Source of the DNA: Typha latifolia
Lineage: Eukaryota; Streptophyta; Magnoliopsida; Poales; Typhaceae
Direction: 5' to 3'
Assembly (NCBI GenBank): GCA_019914945.1
Contig: CM034111.1
Location: 3,100,001 to 3,164,000 of the forward strand
DNA: 64,000 nucleotides
Made by a program: the position numbers and the translations under genes. The notes below the pieces were generated by a model that was not told the DNA's origin, did no database searches, and saw nothing but the letters and a program-made list of their open reading frames with translations. This document shows positions 1 to 14,330 of the stretch, in pieces. Each line of letters opens with the position of its first letter. Within the stretch, counting starts at the first letter, position 1.

Positions 1-151
1 TTCATCTTCCTTCCACCAGAACATGAAAAAATGGTGCTCTCTCTCTAGCTACCAAACTTTGATTGTTAACTTAAAGTTCATAGTATTTAGTACATTTGAT
101 AAATGATTCTTTTTTAATCTGATCTAACTAGATTATCCGTGTACTGCGCAG

Positions 152-3100
152 GGCTACTATACTTTTAGCCAGAAGATGAAGCACATTGCTCGCCTTCCAT
201 TTCCCACTATTGCTTATGGTAAGTAATTTTTATAGATTCACCTGATGAGTTTTAGATGTTAGGGCACAAATTGTCTAAAGTTGATAACAAAAGGGGAGGA
301 TTAAAATATGCTAGTGCTCTCTTGCTTCTATGGGATGATTGATTTTATTCTACTGATTCAGTTTTTGGCCAGCAATTTTTCTGTGGAGAATATTTGTCAG
401 ACATGCCTATGACTTTCTTTTCTTTAAATTTTCATTGGAAAATGCAGACAAAGCTAGTTATTGTCTATCAGTAACGTTTCAGATATAACTGGATTGTTGC
501 TGCATGTTCTCATCTGCCTTACTTATATGTATTTTACAGGGACTGCTTTGATGCTACTTGTCATAATCTGGCATCCTTACATTCATATACTATCAGTCTC
601 TGTATTACTAAGGTGAACTACTGCTTCAAGTACATTCATTACCCTCCTTTTATTTTAGAAAGAAAGTTAAGCTAGTTTCTTGATGTGTTGATTCTATCTT
701 ATATATTGGTAGGGGAAATTCCTTACAAATGATGCTGGTACTCAGTAGTACAATATATCCATTAAAAATCATCACGAATGGACTTGAAGTTAGATCAAGA
801 TATAATGCACAATGCTTTTGTATTTTTTTTTTTTTTGTCTTTTCCTGCTAACAATGATATGTTGTTCTATCTAACGGTCCAATGAAATATAACATAGAAT
901 TCATAATGAATAATTGTTTATTCGTTTTATCAAAATAGCTTGGAGTCTGACAGTGTTGTGTCCGATTAAACTTGGTGGATTTTAAAATTCAAACTATCAA
1001 ACATGCTCGAACTAGGAGTTATTTTCTCTGGCTCAATTGGGAACTGGATATATGGAATTATGTTTTTGGACCTTGGGCAGTTGTCTTTCATATTCTGGAT
1101 TCTGGACTTGGTTTGGTACACTAGCTAAAAAATCTAACAAGAAAGTGAAAGTAGCTTGGATTAAATCATTAATTCTCTCTTAGCAATACTCTGTCTACTG
1201 ATAATATAAGCCTTTGCATTTAATTGTTGTCGAAGATGGTTAGGACTTCAATCGTTTGCCACAATTTGCTGAACTCCTAAATAAGTCTATGATAAACACA
1301 TCAAGTTGCTCAATTTTTATTCATTAGTAACAAGTTTTGGAATCCTTGCAGCTATTCACTAATTAACGATATGTAACATACTAGGAAGTAAACAACTTAT
1401 GATTTTTTTAGATATGAACTGCTTATTTCTTTGCATCTTCATGTGTGCAGGGTTACCATGGTTGCAGAAGTTATTTGTGCTGGATGTTTTATGAGTGCAT
1501 ATATAGGTATATAACCAGTTTTGATAAATTGCCTTATAGAATCTTGTATCTAGTTGGTATATTGATGCTGATTATTGGAGTTATATTTATTTATTTATAT
1601 ATATGGTGGTTTTGTTTAAATAGGGCTAAGACTCTCTCTCTTAAGGTTAAGCAATACGTTCTCACCAAATCCTCTTTTCTCTTCCTCTCTTCTCCTTGAA
1701 CCCATTCTAGGTCAAGTTTTGTAATGTTTCATAGTATCAGAGCATTCCAATCTCTAGGGACTCATGCATCTATTGGATTTCTTCTCCTTCACCTTCACTG
1801 AATTGCCTTATACTTGTCTTCACCTTCACCCTCAGCTCCTATCGCCTCTTTATCCTCACCGCTCTCAATCTCTCCTCACTAGTGCGGATGATGCGGTCGC
1901 AACTCTAGCTCTCGAAGATACTCATCTTCTGCATTTTTGGCCAACTCCAAGACTTCGGTGACAAGGGAGATTGAAGCTCCAGCATCGATGTGCCTAGCGT
2001 ACCTCCTAGCCTTGAGGAACCGCATAATTCTTTCCGTGTGATTCTTCATGCCACCTCCTAACCAGTTGTTGGATTGCCGTCAATTCCTCCGTCTTCTCTG
2101 ACTCGTTGCTCCTTTGTCACTTCCAAGAATTTCGCGCTGAGCTGACCTCTCCTTCCGTTGCTTCCATGTGTTCCGTGCCAAGCAGGCCTCTAACTATTTG
2201 ACAGTGGCGGCACCGAGGATCCTCTTAATGCTCAAGAAACATTTCTCACCCACTATTCGCTTGGGGATTTCTAATTAGCTTAAGCACCCGTGCCCATGGG
2301 AACTTTGTTGCTCACCAACTATTCAATGAAAAGTCTCAGTGAGATAATTTCCTACTCACCAACTATTTGACAAAAAGCCTATGATAAATTTTTGAAACGC
2401 CCTCAAGGTGTTTGATAGATTGTCGTCTCTTCTAATAGCATCTCATGTTCTGGTTGGTCATGAGATCGTGTCCTTAGTTAGTATTCTACTTGTCACTCAA
2501 AGTGAGTGGATCACATAGCTCTTATATCGAGATAGTTCTTTGTGGGGGACATCTCCTCGAGCACATCGACAATATCTCTATGAGGTGTGCTTCCCCTCGC
2601 ACAATTATCCAGATTATCATTGTGGGTTCTATTGAGTTTGGCACAGCCAAAACCATTTAGATAGAGGTTCCTTCCCCTAAGTATGTTGAGTGGGCTTTGC
2701 ATAACATAGGGGGTTTGCACCTATCTCATCTTGCAAGTCGACTGCTCGTTTTGATCTCAGCTTCAAACATTATATTCTGCTCAATTTGTCTGGACTCATC
2801 TTAGCTGCCAATTCTTTTAGTTGAGTCTAATGCACAGTTTTCAGCTCCATCGCGATGCCTAAGAGGCTAGACAAGGTTAGCTTTCTTTCAAGACTTTTAT
2901 GCTCGCATGACCAATATATTGAAAAACGAGCTGTCACCCCACTGCCTAGTGTCAAGGTAGAAAACGGGTGCCAAGGTGGATCAGTATTTTTAATATATAA
3001 AAAATAAATTTATATGATATACTATATATAAATTTTTTAATAGCATATTTTACTGTCATAACAACAAAATATCATAATTTATAAACATGTAAATATTTAT

Positions 3101-6100
3101 GTATTACATATGTTGTTAATGCATTTAAAATTAATAAAAGTGGCTATATGGGTGCATGCTTGCTAGTGAGGGAGAGATTTTTGGGTGAGCACATGGCCTT
3201 TTAGAGCTTCTCATTCCTAAAGCTTTTCCCTCTTTTTTGAGACGGTCCTTCTCGGCTTCCTTCGAGAAATCCCATTTTGAGAGAGAGAGAAGATGATCAC
3301 CGCCTTAGCTGCTGCTTGTCGTCGCCGGCGCCGAGTGTGAAAGGGAAGAGTAAAGAAGAAAGAAGAGTTACTTGCCGGCTACCACCGCCGCTCCCGCTGC
3401 TGCTACCACTATCGCTATCGCTTGCCGCGTCAATAAAGAGACAAGGGAGAGGAAGATGAGAGATCGATCGGATATTTGGGAAAGGTCTAGCAACTTGTTT
3501 TTTTAAATAGTCACTAGCTATCCATTGGACAATTCAATCTTATCGAACTTGCTATAACAACTAAGCGGGTCGCGCGGGTCGCCAAAAGGAATAGGCGGGC
3601 CACCAATGGACATGGCGGTCCGCTAAAAAACAAATGGTAGCCTGCCCGCCATTAGTAGATCCTAGCTGCATGATAGGGCGGTTAATTGACGCGTCGCCAT
3701 GGCGGCCGCTTTTAAAAACACTGTGCATGACTGACATATGGTGTGAGCTGACGTCAATGGAGCCTATTATCTCCTCTAGCTTGGCTACTTCTCACTGTCA
3801 CCACGACGAGGATCGTTTGATGGACTTTATAGTTGTTCTACGTCCAAAGTTTGGAATTTGACTTATCATCAGTTGCATTGCCCACCCTCCCGTGTTTGGA
3901 TAGTGCCATGGAAAAGCAGCTCCACTGCCCTACAAAATGTATAATAATATCATAACTTAACTCAACTCCTTATTTTATTAAGATAAACTCACACAGAATA
4001 TAAGACCATATAACATTTATCTTTGCTCATATAGTCATAAATAATTATATCTCAGCATACTGATATAAAGCCATAATTCACATAACAAACATCAAAATGA
4101 GAAAGGATAGTAATCTAGCGATAATATCACCTCTACATGCCTGATGATGCTGCATATGACCTATTGTCTTTAATCAACAGACTAAGGACCCCATTCGTAA
4201 GTCCGTATCGCCATCCCTATCATCACTGCTCTAGTAAATCATTACACACAATATAACTATTACTTATAGCAGAATCATCGCACACAATCAGAATCATCGC
4301 ATACAATGAGAACATAAGTACACAACTTAATGGATGCCCTAACTTAGCGTCGTTGAGTACCACCAGAGCTATAATCCCATCTCACAAATATTTTTCTACT
4401 ATTATCATAGTCTAGTCTCCAAACAAAGCGATGTGATTACCTGAATACCACACAGGCTAGCAACCTTTGTGTGGAACCTGTCCTTGAAAGCTCCATTCAT
4501 TCTTTGATTTTGTTGTTTCGAAGGTGAGAGAGGTCTATCTTCACGCTGAGGCGATGGTGTGTTATCGACCTACGCCTACATGTAGGTGATCCCTAGCTGG
4601 TGATTCAACGATAGATCCGAATTCGACATTGCCTCTAATCTCTTCTAGTACCTCCATATTCCTCGTAGAATGACATTCAAATTGAGGGTTGAGCACATCA
4701 AGGCCATTATAGACTTGAGATCTAGATCTAATATATTCGACCTCTCCACATGGTTGTCCTTGGTCGTAGAATCTGTCGAGAGCTCGGCTGGGGAGGCATA
4801 TGACGTTGAAGAATTTGGATATGTCATATTCCTTCTTGCAGATATGGCTCATGTGGTGGGCATGCCGAAGAATGTTGCCCTGATACCAATTTGTTATGGA
4901 TTGGCTTAGGGTACTCAAACTCTAATAACAAATGGATACAAACCGGTTTAGGGTACTCGAACTTTAATACCAAATTGATATGTTCCAACTAAGGATTGCA
5001 ATCAAATCAGCCCGAGATAGCAAATAAACCCCTTGTTGTCCTTTTGGAAGCGGTATGCACGAAATCTAGTGTTTATATGTGATAGATGATAGATGAATTG
5101 TGGCTAGGGTTGATGTAGATGATGGTGAAATGTGGGTAATAGCTTTGGTAAGGTTGTGCACATTAAGAAAGAGTATTGTCGTAGTGAAGAGGGAAAGCCT
5201 CTAAGAAGAGAGGGTGGCAAGGGTAGAGAAGTACTTTCTAGATGATAAAGAGAAAGCTAGAGAGATGAGAGGTAGAGAGATTGAACAAGATAAATTCATT
5301 CAAATAAGCATGCCTAAAATATAAGCCATAAACCTTATTTATAGAGAATAAAACAAAAGAAGTAAGAAACAAATAATTAAACCTATCTAAATTGTCCATT
5401 CCAAGTCAGATAGCATTTGACTCTGAAGAAAGTCAAAACGAAAGTTGTAGATCATGATGTCATCGATCTAATTTATCTGGTTTCATATTATTCAAACATT
5501 GTATGAATATCTTATAAATTTTTTGGGAACTGTGCATACTATAATATCTTGTAATTTAAAGATTTAGACTAATTTCTTACTTGGACTCATATTAGACTTG
5601 GATCATATTATGATAGTGAAATGTAATTCACAAAAACTCCATTTAAAAACCAATGCGATGGCATGCTTATAAATCAACATGAAAGAGGGAGTACATTATA
5701 GGTAAAAACATTCTTGCCACTCTAGCAAGTTTTGAAAGCTAATTGCTCTTCCAAGTTGTGAGAATATTAGACAAGGGTAGAGGAGAGAAAAATACGAGTT
5801 GCAAAATGTTCAAACAGAGGTGATTAGAAGCTAAAAGTCATGATGCTAGGGGACAAAAGGAAGAAGATAACAACAATATTAAGGTGCAGAAGATATTGAT
5901 GTTGTTGGCTGTAACCTTGAGAAATAGATGCTTGTAGTCAGTAGTTAAGGATGTAGGTTTAACTCAGATCAGAAAACAACCAATAGATAATGAAGTTATT
6001 ATTTTTTAATCTAGCTTAACTAAGATCAGAAAATGACCAAAAAATTGTTACCGATAAATATATAGGATGTAAAGAAGTTGAAGGTGGGCTCAAGAAGGGA

Positions 6101-9100
6101 GAAGATGGAGCTCGGTGACGGCAGCGTAGGAGGAGATGAAGATGGTGAGGGTGTAAAATGAGGTGGTAACTGGGTAAGGGTAAGGCCGTAAGGAATAAGG
6201 TTTAGGTTAATTGGTTGGTTTTTAGGCTTTCAATCTGTAGGGTGTATAATATAAGTATATTATTTACAAATTATGTGGGTAAACAAATATTCGATATCCG
6301 TATATGGATTTTTTTCAAAAGTTCTAGCTGGTATTTGAATCCATATTTGGGTCGGTTAGAAATTTTTCACCCAAATCTGATTCAGATTGAATTGGGTCCG
6401 AGTTAATCCAACTCATTTTCACCCTATAAAAGTTTGATTCGAAGTCAACTACTAGCTTCTGTATTTTTTTGGGAGACTCGCTGGTTCCCTAGTGCAGTAA
6501 GAATTTTCATTTTCTTGCTTGGACTGGATCAAGTGATGTGCAAATGAAAAATTATAGATACAGTTTTCCTTCTTGTTTGTGCAGGGTGTATACATAAGTA
6601 CAATTCTTTGAATGGTCAGCCTGATGTCTTAAAGTCACTCTACTCTGCATTGCAGCCATCTAATTCATTGGACGAGCCGAGGTAGGAGAAAATTTCACTT
6701 GTTTAATTCTCATGAATTAAATAAAAGTATAGGTGCATTTTGATCTGATTCATGTTGCGCTGATCTTTAAAGCATAATGTTTGAGAAATATTGTTCTTGA
6801 GGAGAATGAATCAGTTCAGTTAATTTTGTCCCCTTTCAATGCATGAATATCACCTGTGTATGCACAATACTGACAATTGACAAATCTATCTATCATGTCA
6901 TGCATATATACGCAGATGCTTAATTTGTGAAGATGCTCCCTTGCACTACTCTTAAATTTCTGAATTTGTGCTAATGTTTCAAAAAGCATTTGACTGGTGT
7001 ATGGAAGCTAGTAGTTTTCATGGCGCTTAAGAGTGTGCCTTAAGCATAAGATGTGCTTTTAAATCTCTAAATTGATGTTATTATTAATTACTATCTTTTG
7101 TGAAAGATTTGAAATAATTTAAAATACTATGCAAAAGATGTTGATAGTCTGAGAAAGAACATCTACTAAAAAAGTATCTTCAGAGAACATTAAAAATGGC
7201 CTATAAATATAAGATGTGCTGACACTCTAGCTAGCACACCTACCATAGTAACCTGCCACTGTGTCTAAAGACTTAAAGGCAGCGGAGGGCCTAAAACCAG
7301 TACAGCAACCACCACAACCTTTTCTTATATGGCCTGAAACTGAATGTGATTCTCCAATGGATTGATTCCTTAGTCATGTAGTAAAAAAATGGAAAGAAGA
7401 AAAGAAAAGATTCACAGGAATGCCAATTGTGCTCGCAGTTTTTTAGATCACAAAAAGTCCATCAAATATGTCATTTCTTAAATAAATCAAATGCATGCCA
7501 TGCCTCCAATCTCTTTCTTGTATTTAATTTCTCATTCTTGTTATATGTTTTCTTTTTGATAGATACTATGATGGTGGCCGACTTTCTGATCAGCAAATGG
7601 CACTGCTACAGTACCAAAGGGAAAATCTGCATTATCTGAGTGAAGAAGTATTAACTAATTGAAGATACTTGATTTTATAGAGAGTAGAAACCAATACATT
7701 AAACATGCATGCTTAATTATTTACTTCCCTGTATTGGCATCAAAATCGTTGATCTTTTGACTAAAAAGTACAACCATTTAGGATATAAATGAGGCGGAAT
7801 CCAGTTTACTATGTGCTTTTGACCTTTCAGTTGGTTATAAAATGTAAAAATGTTAAGGGATCTTTGACATGTGAGTTATTGATACTGATATAACTTAAAA
7901 ACATATATATTTGTTTTAGTTGAAGAATTCTTTAATGACTAGTGAAGCAAAAAATATGGCATACTGATACATAATCATGAATATATTAGATTTAATCTTT
8001 AAATTCCTTAGGGGCATTAATTTGCTTTTACTTTTTAAGGAATACTGGAATAGGATATCTTTAACCAATAATAATGGGTTTATAATAATACGCTTTTTTG
8101 AGAAAAACATATAAAAATATGTAAAACAGGTTTGAGGAAGAAGTTTGATATTGAGTTTTTTACTATTTTAACTTTAGAAAGGCATACAGTTATACACAGT
8201 AACCCACTGTCATGGAAAATAAGCTGTTTATGAAAATACATTCATGGATGACATAAGACATCAACTTATGATTTATGGACCTGCAGTTAGTTTCAAGTTT
8301 AAACTTTCTTGCACTGCCATGAAGACTAAATTTCTACTGGTTACATGTTTTATAGAAGAGAATCTTTTAGTTTGTAGGAGAACAAAATTACAAATAGTCT
8401 ATTTCTCCCTTCTTTTCTGCTGCTTTGCTGATAGATACAATACCTTTCTTTGACGTGGACAGATTCCCACTTATGCATAGACTGACATTGGAGAGGTGAA
8501 ATGTACAGAAGGAAAACAATGAGAGTGAATGAAGCATATCTATAAAGAGGGAAAAAAGGGAACTTATTTTTTCAGAGAAAAAAAAAAGAAAAGGAAATTG
8601 AAAAACATTTTCATCTTCAGACTGCAACTGGCTGATGAAAACTGCATTTCTACTCAAATTGCTGAAAACTTCTGTAGGATATTTCACCTGTGAAATAAAC
8701 ATGACAATGCTACTATTTTATTTCTATGCATGGCTTCTTACTTCTGGTGAACTATCTAAAACAGACAATTCATCCAACATGTTCCTTTGAGAAAAAATTG
8801 TTAGTTGTCTCATCAGTACTAAACATTTAATATTTGTATAAAATAGGAAGGCAGCATGTTGGTACTTCAAAATGACTGGCATTTAAAAGCATTTCCTGTT
8901 CATGACTTATCAGAATGTAGGTTATGAATATGAAAAAGATCTGTGTGCATTGTAGCTCAATTATTACTCAAAAAATTTCTCTTGGGTTGTCCATTACTCT
9001 CTTTCTGTCTCTCTTCTCTTTACAAATTTAGTCTCTTTCTTGAAGGTTCTCCGTTTACAAGAAGCCTTAAGCAAATACCAACGATCTGATAATGGAAGCA

Positions 9101-10571
9101 CCCCTCAGGTTTGTTGTCACCTACCTGTGTTCTGCCCATCTTTATGGAGTATCCTAAATCCTAATGACTGAAGGAGAATGCTGCTGATAGCCCCATGCTG
9201 TTCTTTAACATCGTGTGCAACCACATTTCGTCAGTCCTTTTCCTTGAGTGTCTGTTAGAACCCTTTCTTATGTTGTTAGCAATATGTTTAGAGCATTCTT
9301 CGCTGAACATACATATAGTAGGCTGACCTCCATCTGTTCTTTCTCAAAGGGGGAAGAAAGTACTTTTATCATTTCTTCGTACCATGGTTGCATTTATTTG
9401 TGTTGTGAATTTAAAACTTGTGGAAAACAACAGTATCTTGTCAATATAAGCCAAACATAGTATGGTATCTTGATCAGAAAGATATCATCATGAAACCAGA
9501 TTGTGAATTCTATTACTTAAAAAGATGGCTAATGTATCCTTTTGTATTTTTTGCAGGTTGACCTTGCTCATCTTTTAGCATCTCGTGATCAAGAACTCCG
9601 TGCCTTATCTGCTGAGGTAATAAGCTCTCCTGTGCTATATCCACTTGTAATTAAGAAATCTGATTCCTGTAGCAGGTGCCATTATGCTCTTTTAGTGATT
9701 TGTATCCATGTACAATGCAATACTTCCTGACAAACATCCACAGCCTTACACCCGTATGTAGAGAATATACCTTGAATATTCCAGTTTGCTCATATTAATC
9801 ACCAGAAAGGGATACTTCTTGCTAGAATAAGTGCTGGACAGACCTTTATATAACAGAAAGAAGAGAAGGCCTTTATCTTAGAGCTGTCTGCAAAAAAAAT
9901 GGAATTGACTTATAGCTGGGATTACAATCTAGTATCCACTATCCACTATGCACTATCCACTATCCAGCAATGAAATAAAATTACATCTATGCAAGGTTTG
10001 TGGTGCAGGGGTGCAGGGTTTTTAGAGTTGTGTGGTGCAGGGTTTCACCGTGTGTGTGTGTCGGGGGGGCATTCCTTAAACTGGATATTGAGGTTTACCG
10101 AATATATCCCGTAGAGTTAAAAACTCTCAAGGTATTTGACATTCAGTTTAGTATTGCAGATGAATCAAGTACATTCTGAGCTACGTCTTGCTCGTAGTCT
10201 GATTGCTGAGAGAGACTCCGAGATCCAGAGCATTCTTGTGACTAACAACCAGGTAACTTGTCAAGTCCTAAAACTAGAAAAAAGGAAAAGAAAATTGAAA
10301 GGTTGTATGCTTGACTGACATATCTAGTACAGTATGTTGAAGAAAATGAAAGACTGAGAGCTATACTTGGAGAATGGAGTGCTCGAGCAGCGAAGGTAGT
10401 CACATGCATGTTTCGCTTGCAGCTTTTCCATCATGATTAGTGACTTAACTGTTGCAATAATTTGTTTTACAGCTTGAGCGAGCATTGGAAGCAGAACGTG
10501 TCTCTAACATGGAACTGCAAAAGAGCATCACAAAACTAAGGAGCCAACCGGCTGTGGAGCGTCAAGTTTGA
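152..10571 (+). CDS. TMEM192/FIP1-like membrane and coiled-coil protein (5' end outside window)
   Basis: Ten exons join in one reading frame with GT/AG borders: 152-218, 540-612, 1451-1506, 6585-6681, 7563-7647, 9046-9108, 9557-9616, 10160-10252, 10333-10395 and 10473-10571. They encode the last 251 residues and a TGA stop. The first visible exon is in phase 0, so the N-terminus lies before the window. Visible residues 18-46 and 48-66 are hydrophobic and look like two membrane spans. A short linker follows, and from about residue 104 to the end the protein is a heptad-rich, charged coiled coil (motifs such as LLASRDQELRALSAE). This two-part design matches plant proteins annotated as FIP1-like (FRIGIDA-interacting protein 1) or TMEM192 family, recalled from memory and not searched. 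The exon chain is certain; the family name is moderately likely. The third visible intron (1507-6584) is swollen by repeats. Confidence 0.72.
1590..3030 (+). mobile_element. Degenerate Copia-type LTR retrotransposon remnant
   Basis: A pyrimidine-rich stretch is followed at 1732-1743 by TAGTATCAGAGC. This is 11 of 12 bases of the primer-binding site complementary to plant initiator tRNA-Met (TGGTATCAGAGC), which is typical of Copia elements. The following 1.2 kb is leader-like, with broken frames and no intact gag or pol. Element ends were not defined, so the borders are approximate. Confidence 0.4.
3900..5600 (-). mobile_element. Degenerate LTR retrotransposon remnant, minus orientation
   Basis: At 4879-4890 the minus strand carries TGGTATCAGGGC, again 11 of 12 bases of the tRNA-Met primer-binding site, so this remnant points opposite to the one at 1.6-3.0 kb. 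Its section at about 4140-4480 resembles 26640-26890, including shared phrases around CAGACTAAG and GATTACCTGAAT, so the same repeat family occurs twice in the window. No intact coding region is present. Confidence 0.4.
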
Positions 10572-11435
10572 TTGTGATAATCCAGGAAACCTAATACTTT
10601 CATCAGCATTATAAGCCAATTGGCTCAAGTACACAGCTGAAGGCGCATTATGGATCGGTTTGGAGAGAGGGTTAAAATATTGATGACATGATTGTCCTAC
10701 GATGTACATGTGGAAGAGAAGAACATCCTTAGGCTTGCTGTTTTGTAAATTGATGTCTGAGGATGTCTGCAGCTTGTTGTCTTAGAAATCCCCCCTGGAG
10801 TGATAAATATTAGCCCGAGTAAAGAGCATAATTGATGGTTGTATTGCGTGGGATATAGTTCCGATTCTCAGAGCCTGGCCCACCCTACCAGTGTTGTGAT
10901 TTGTATGCCAAGGCCAAAATTAAATGGAAAAAAAAATCTACTACTTTTTCTGAATTACACCATGCGAACCTCAAATGCTGGTGCTATAAATCTCAATGTA
11001 GGATGTCATGCAAAGATGACCATATCTTTTACAACCAGAAGAATCTCAGGAGAGTAACTGATTAAAACATCAAATTCGCAGGCTACCAATTGAAAAAACA
11101 GGGCTACTTGGTGAATCTAAAAGTTTATTTAAACATGGAATTAAGCCCATTTAAACAAGTTAGTATGGCGTAAATCCCCTGAAAGGTAAAGGCCTAATGG
11201 CTCAAACGCTGATTATTCCTGCTACCAAGGAACTATAACTTGAAACAACTACACAATATTAACACAGCAGAATAAAAACTAATTAAATTTCATTTATTGA
11301 ACCTCGTTTTACATTTTGAGATGGGTATAAAGAATAACTATACATTTCAAATAAAAATGGGTTAAAAGAATAATATATATACAACAATTAAAATGACGAA
11401 TTTCAACCAGTCAACTCAGTAGATACAGTCATTCC
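10572..11435. other. Convergent intergenic gap (two 3' UTRs)
   Basis: This gap separates the stop of the plus-strand TMEM192/FIP1-like gene from the stop of the minus-strand RSH gene. It presumably contains both 3' untranslated regions and polyadenylation signals. I see no other gene in it. Confidence 0.6.
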
Positions 11436-14309
11436 TCATCTTCTCCAGCTGACCTGGCTGGTGCCGGAGTGTTCTCCCTTGTACATTCGTTGGATTTCCT
11501 CCCTATATTCCGTCAAAGACTCGGGTGGAAGGGCCGGGGTCAGCTCCACCACATCCCCCATATGCAGCTTTTGACTGAGGTTATTAACAGGCTCATGATT
11601 CAGTCTTGGTCTCAACTCTTCTTTTAGAGCAAACATGTAAGGCGTCCATCTTGAGCTCTCTACCCCAACTCTTTCCAACAGATCCATCACAGTTGAATTC
11701 ACGGGGAACTCCTGTACAGACATCTGAAACCACAAAACTCCATGTCAAACATCTGAATAATGTCATTAACTTGGATATGTATTTTTATTTTTATTTTTGG
11801 TGAAAATTCCTTAATGTCAGAGCATTTGTATCCTGACTCCATCATCCTCAGTCCATTACAACCTTTGAAATGTCGGAGGAGTAAAATGCAAAGGCGAGAT
11901 CAGATGTTAGATAGCAATATTTATTAATCATGCAGACCAACATATCTAAGAGAATGATTACCTTCTCATTTTCCAGCATGATGATGAATATGGGCCCCTT
12001 ATGGTTGCAATGTTGTGTGTATGAAAAGGGACAGTCATTGGAATGAAAAGGAAATGGACATGGAGGCCTAATCTTATTAGAGTCGCCAAAAGATGAGGAC
12101 CGATCATTGCCCATTGCCTCACATTGCCAAGTAACAACCCATCTTGCCCATTCCACCATTTGGAGCACAAATGAATGCTTGCAGGTACCTTCCTTGTATC
12201 TCCAATGAGCAGCAAATCCATATTCTGCTTGAAGATGCATCTCCCTTGTTCGGATCTGAACTTCCAGTGGGAGATTGTCTTCACTCAGAACAACAATGTG
12301 CAAAGACTGGTATCTGCAATTAAAATAATCAGCGGAGAGTCCCAGTAGGACATTAAGTCATCGTATAAAGATGTTCCATTACCTACCCATTTAGTTTGGG
12401 ACGAGCAATATAGTCCTTGAACCTCCCAGGAAGTTCAGGCCATAACTCACGAACAACATCAAGTGCTCTATAACAGTCTTCTTCATTCTCAACTATCAAG
12501 CGTAGCCCATGAATGTCATGGATCTCATCCATGCTTAACTTCTTTCTGAAAAAAATGTTTTAGAAAATTAGTTAGCCTTGCAACATAGTAAAACTATAGT
12601 CAAGTTCCTGCTAGACAACTTTCTGTTGTATTGCAGAGGTGCAGATAAGAAAGAAGATCTGCTCACTTTAGCATCTTGATGTAAATACTGTACAAGCTCT
12701 TATTTCTTCCAGATAGAACATGATAAGGAAGACCTTCATCCTTGAGACCTTCATCCAGTTTTTCTAGAGCAGATGCTATAAGTGCTTCATCACAGGATTT
12801 CACAAGCTTGGAGGTCAACTCTTTATGCTGCTCTGGATTTAGATGCTTGAAGCAATTATTCTCCAGCTGCTCCTTCCAACTGAAGATCCCTAATCTGTTA
12901 GCCAAAGGCACAAAAATCTCCAATGTCTCCGTTGCAAATCTCTGTTGTTTGACAACAGGTAATGCTTCTAAAGTCATCATGTTGTGTAGACGGTCTGCTA
13001 GTTTTATAAGAACAACTCTGGCATCAGCCATCGCAAGAAACATTGTGTGTAACCTGTCGGCCTCAACTGTTCTTCCTGCAGTATTGTTATCACGAGCAAG
13101 CTTGCTTAACTGGCTTAATTTTGAGACCTGAATGAATGGCAGAGAAGTAAAGAATGTGAGATGTTCGGGCTCATCTATATACGTCATACCCAGAGGTAAC
13201 ATTTGGTTCAAAAAAGAAGTGGGATTAAACATAAGATTACATTCCAGTAGTTCAATTATGAATTATCCCCTAACTAAAAATTTGGTTCAAACCAAGTAAG
13301 TTTTAAACACTCTTTTTTACCAAAGCATTCCCAATAAAACTGACAGAAAAGGAGCATACCCCTTCAACGAGGTCAGCTACACTTGCTCCAAATATATGGA
13401 GAATGTGATCATAATCCATGAAAGAATCATCTATTGCATCATGTAACAACCCTGCGGCAACCATCGTAGCATTAGCCCCAATCTTTGCCAATATAACTGC
13501 AGTTTCCACGCAATGCTGCAAGTAGGGATCTCCGCTCGCCCTCATCTAGTTGAAAAACCAAGTGAAACCCAATTCAATTCAGTAACTTAAATACTAACAG
13601 AAACAATACTTCAAAAGAAACCTATAATTAATTCAAAGTTCTCGAACATCCTTTATCAGAAATCGCTTTGTAAATTGCTAAGAGCGATGCCCAGGCTACC
13701 AAGGCCGCATCTTTCTAAATCGCCAGGAAACAGAAGACCCAATTCATCTGTACAAGAATGCGAAAAAAAAATTTCAATCACCTGGCCTCTGTGTGCCTTC
13801 TCAGCTTCATAGAACGCCTTCACCACCATCTCCTCGCAAAAAATCTTATGCCTTTCTTGAGCCCCAGCGAGCAATTCCTTCACATGGGGCTCACGAAAGG
13901 TCTCCACCTCTACCAGCCTCTCATCCAACTCAAAATCCAAGACCCCACCTTTACACGACGGAGCGTAATCTAAGCACGAACCCAAGGCATTCGTTACGAA
14001 CCCATTAAATAACCGATCTCTTCCTGCTCTCCAGTCGCTTCTAGGAAATCCACCTCCGCCATATGAGGCCGGTCCATGGAACACGGATACGGGACTATGG
14101 CTATGGTCTCGGCACTTGAAGGGCGAGGAAGAGTAGGAGATCGAGCTACCCAGATCATCGGATCTCTCGTTCCATAGCAATCCGACCTCGTCGGAAAAGC
14201 CAGAGGACACGTGGCGGCTAGCGGCGGCGGAGGAGGAGAAGAGGCAGGAGAGGCCGCCGACGTAGGAGGAGGAGGACGGCGGTGGAAGGGCGATGGCAGC
14301 GACTGACAT
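11436..14309 (-). CDS. RSH: Plastid RelA/SpoT homologue (ppGpp synthetase/hydrolase), RSH2/RSH3 type
   Basis: Six exons read on the minus strand: 13782-14309, 13360-13545, 12667-13127, 12387-12545, 11962-12313 and 11436-11723. They join in frame to 657 residues. Residues 1 to about 60 are Ser/Ala-rich and look like a chloroplast transit peptide. The HD hydrolase domain starts near residue 165 and keeps the metal-binding His-Asp pair (H211, D212, in GLLHDAIDD). The synthetase domain keeps [26 protein letters not shown] and [20 protein letters not shown]-like tail ends in [12 protein letters not shown]. The family makes and degrades the alarmone (p)ppGpp from GTP/GDP in plastids, tuning transcription, translation and stress responses. 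The absence of EF hands and the intact HD motif argue against the CRSH class. I chose the ATG at 14309 because it opens the transit peptide; an in-frame ATG at 14420 would read through the GA repeat. Confidence 0.93.
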
Positions 14310-14328
14310 GGTCGTCGGAATCCTAGAT

Positions 14329-14330
<2 letters not shown>

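Larger units (their letters stand above)
1507..6584 (+). other. 5.1 kb intron filled with transposon debris
   Basis: This is the intron between visible exons 3 and 4 of the TMEM192/FIP1-like gene. It holds two retrotransposon-like remnants, annotated separately, plus AT-rich DNA. Open frames here, such as 4562-4918 on the minus strand, have no recognisable domains and lie within the repeat material. The other introns of this gene are much shorter, so the size is best explained by insertions. Confidence 0.7.

Noticed and set aside
4562..4918. 118-residue minus-strand frame
   Set aside because: Lies in the retrotransposon leader next to the primer-binding-like site; no gag or pol motif.
11848..11961. 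Extension of RSH exon 5 past GAGAAG
   Set aside because: A GTAATC donor follows directly and the next exon joins in frame; the extra residues are intronic.
12742..13131. 129-residue plus-strand frame
   Set aside because: Antisense shadow of RSH exon 3.
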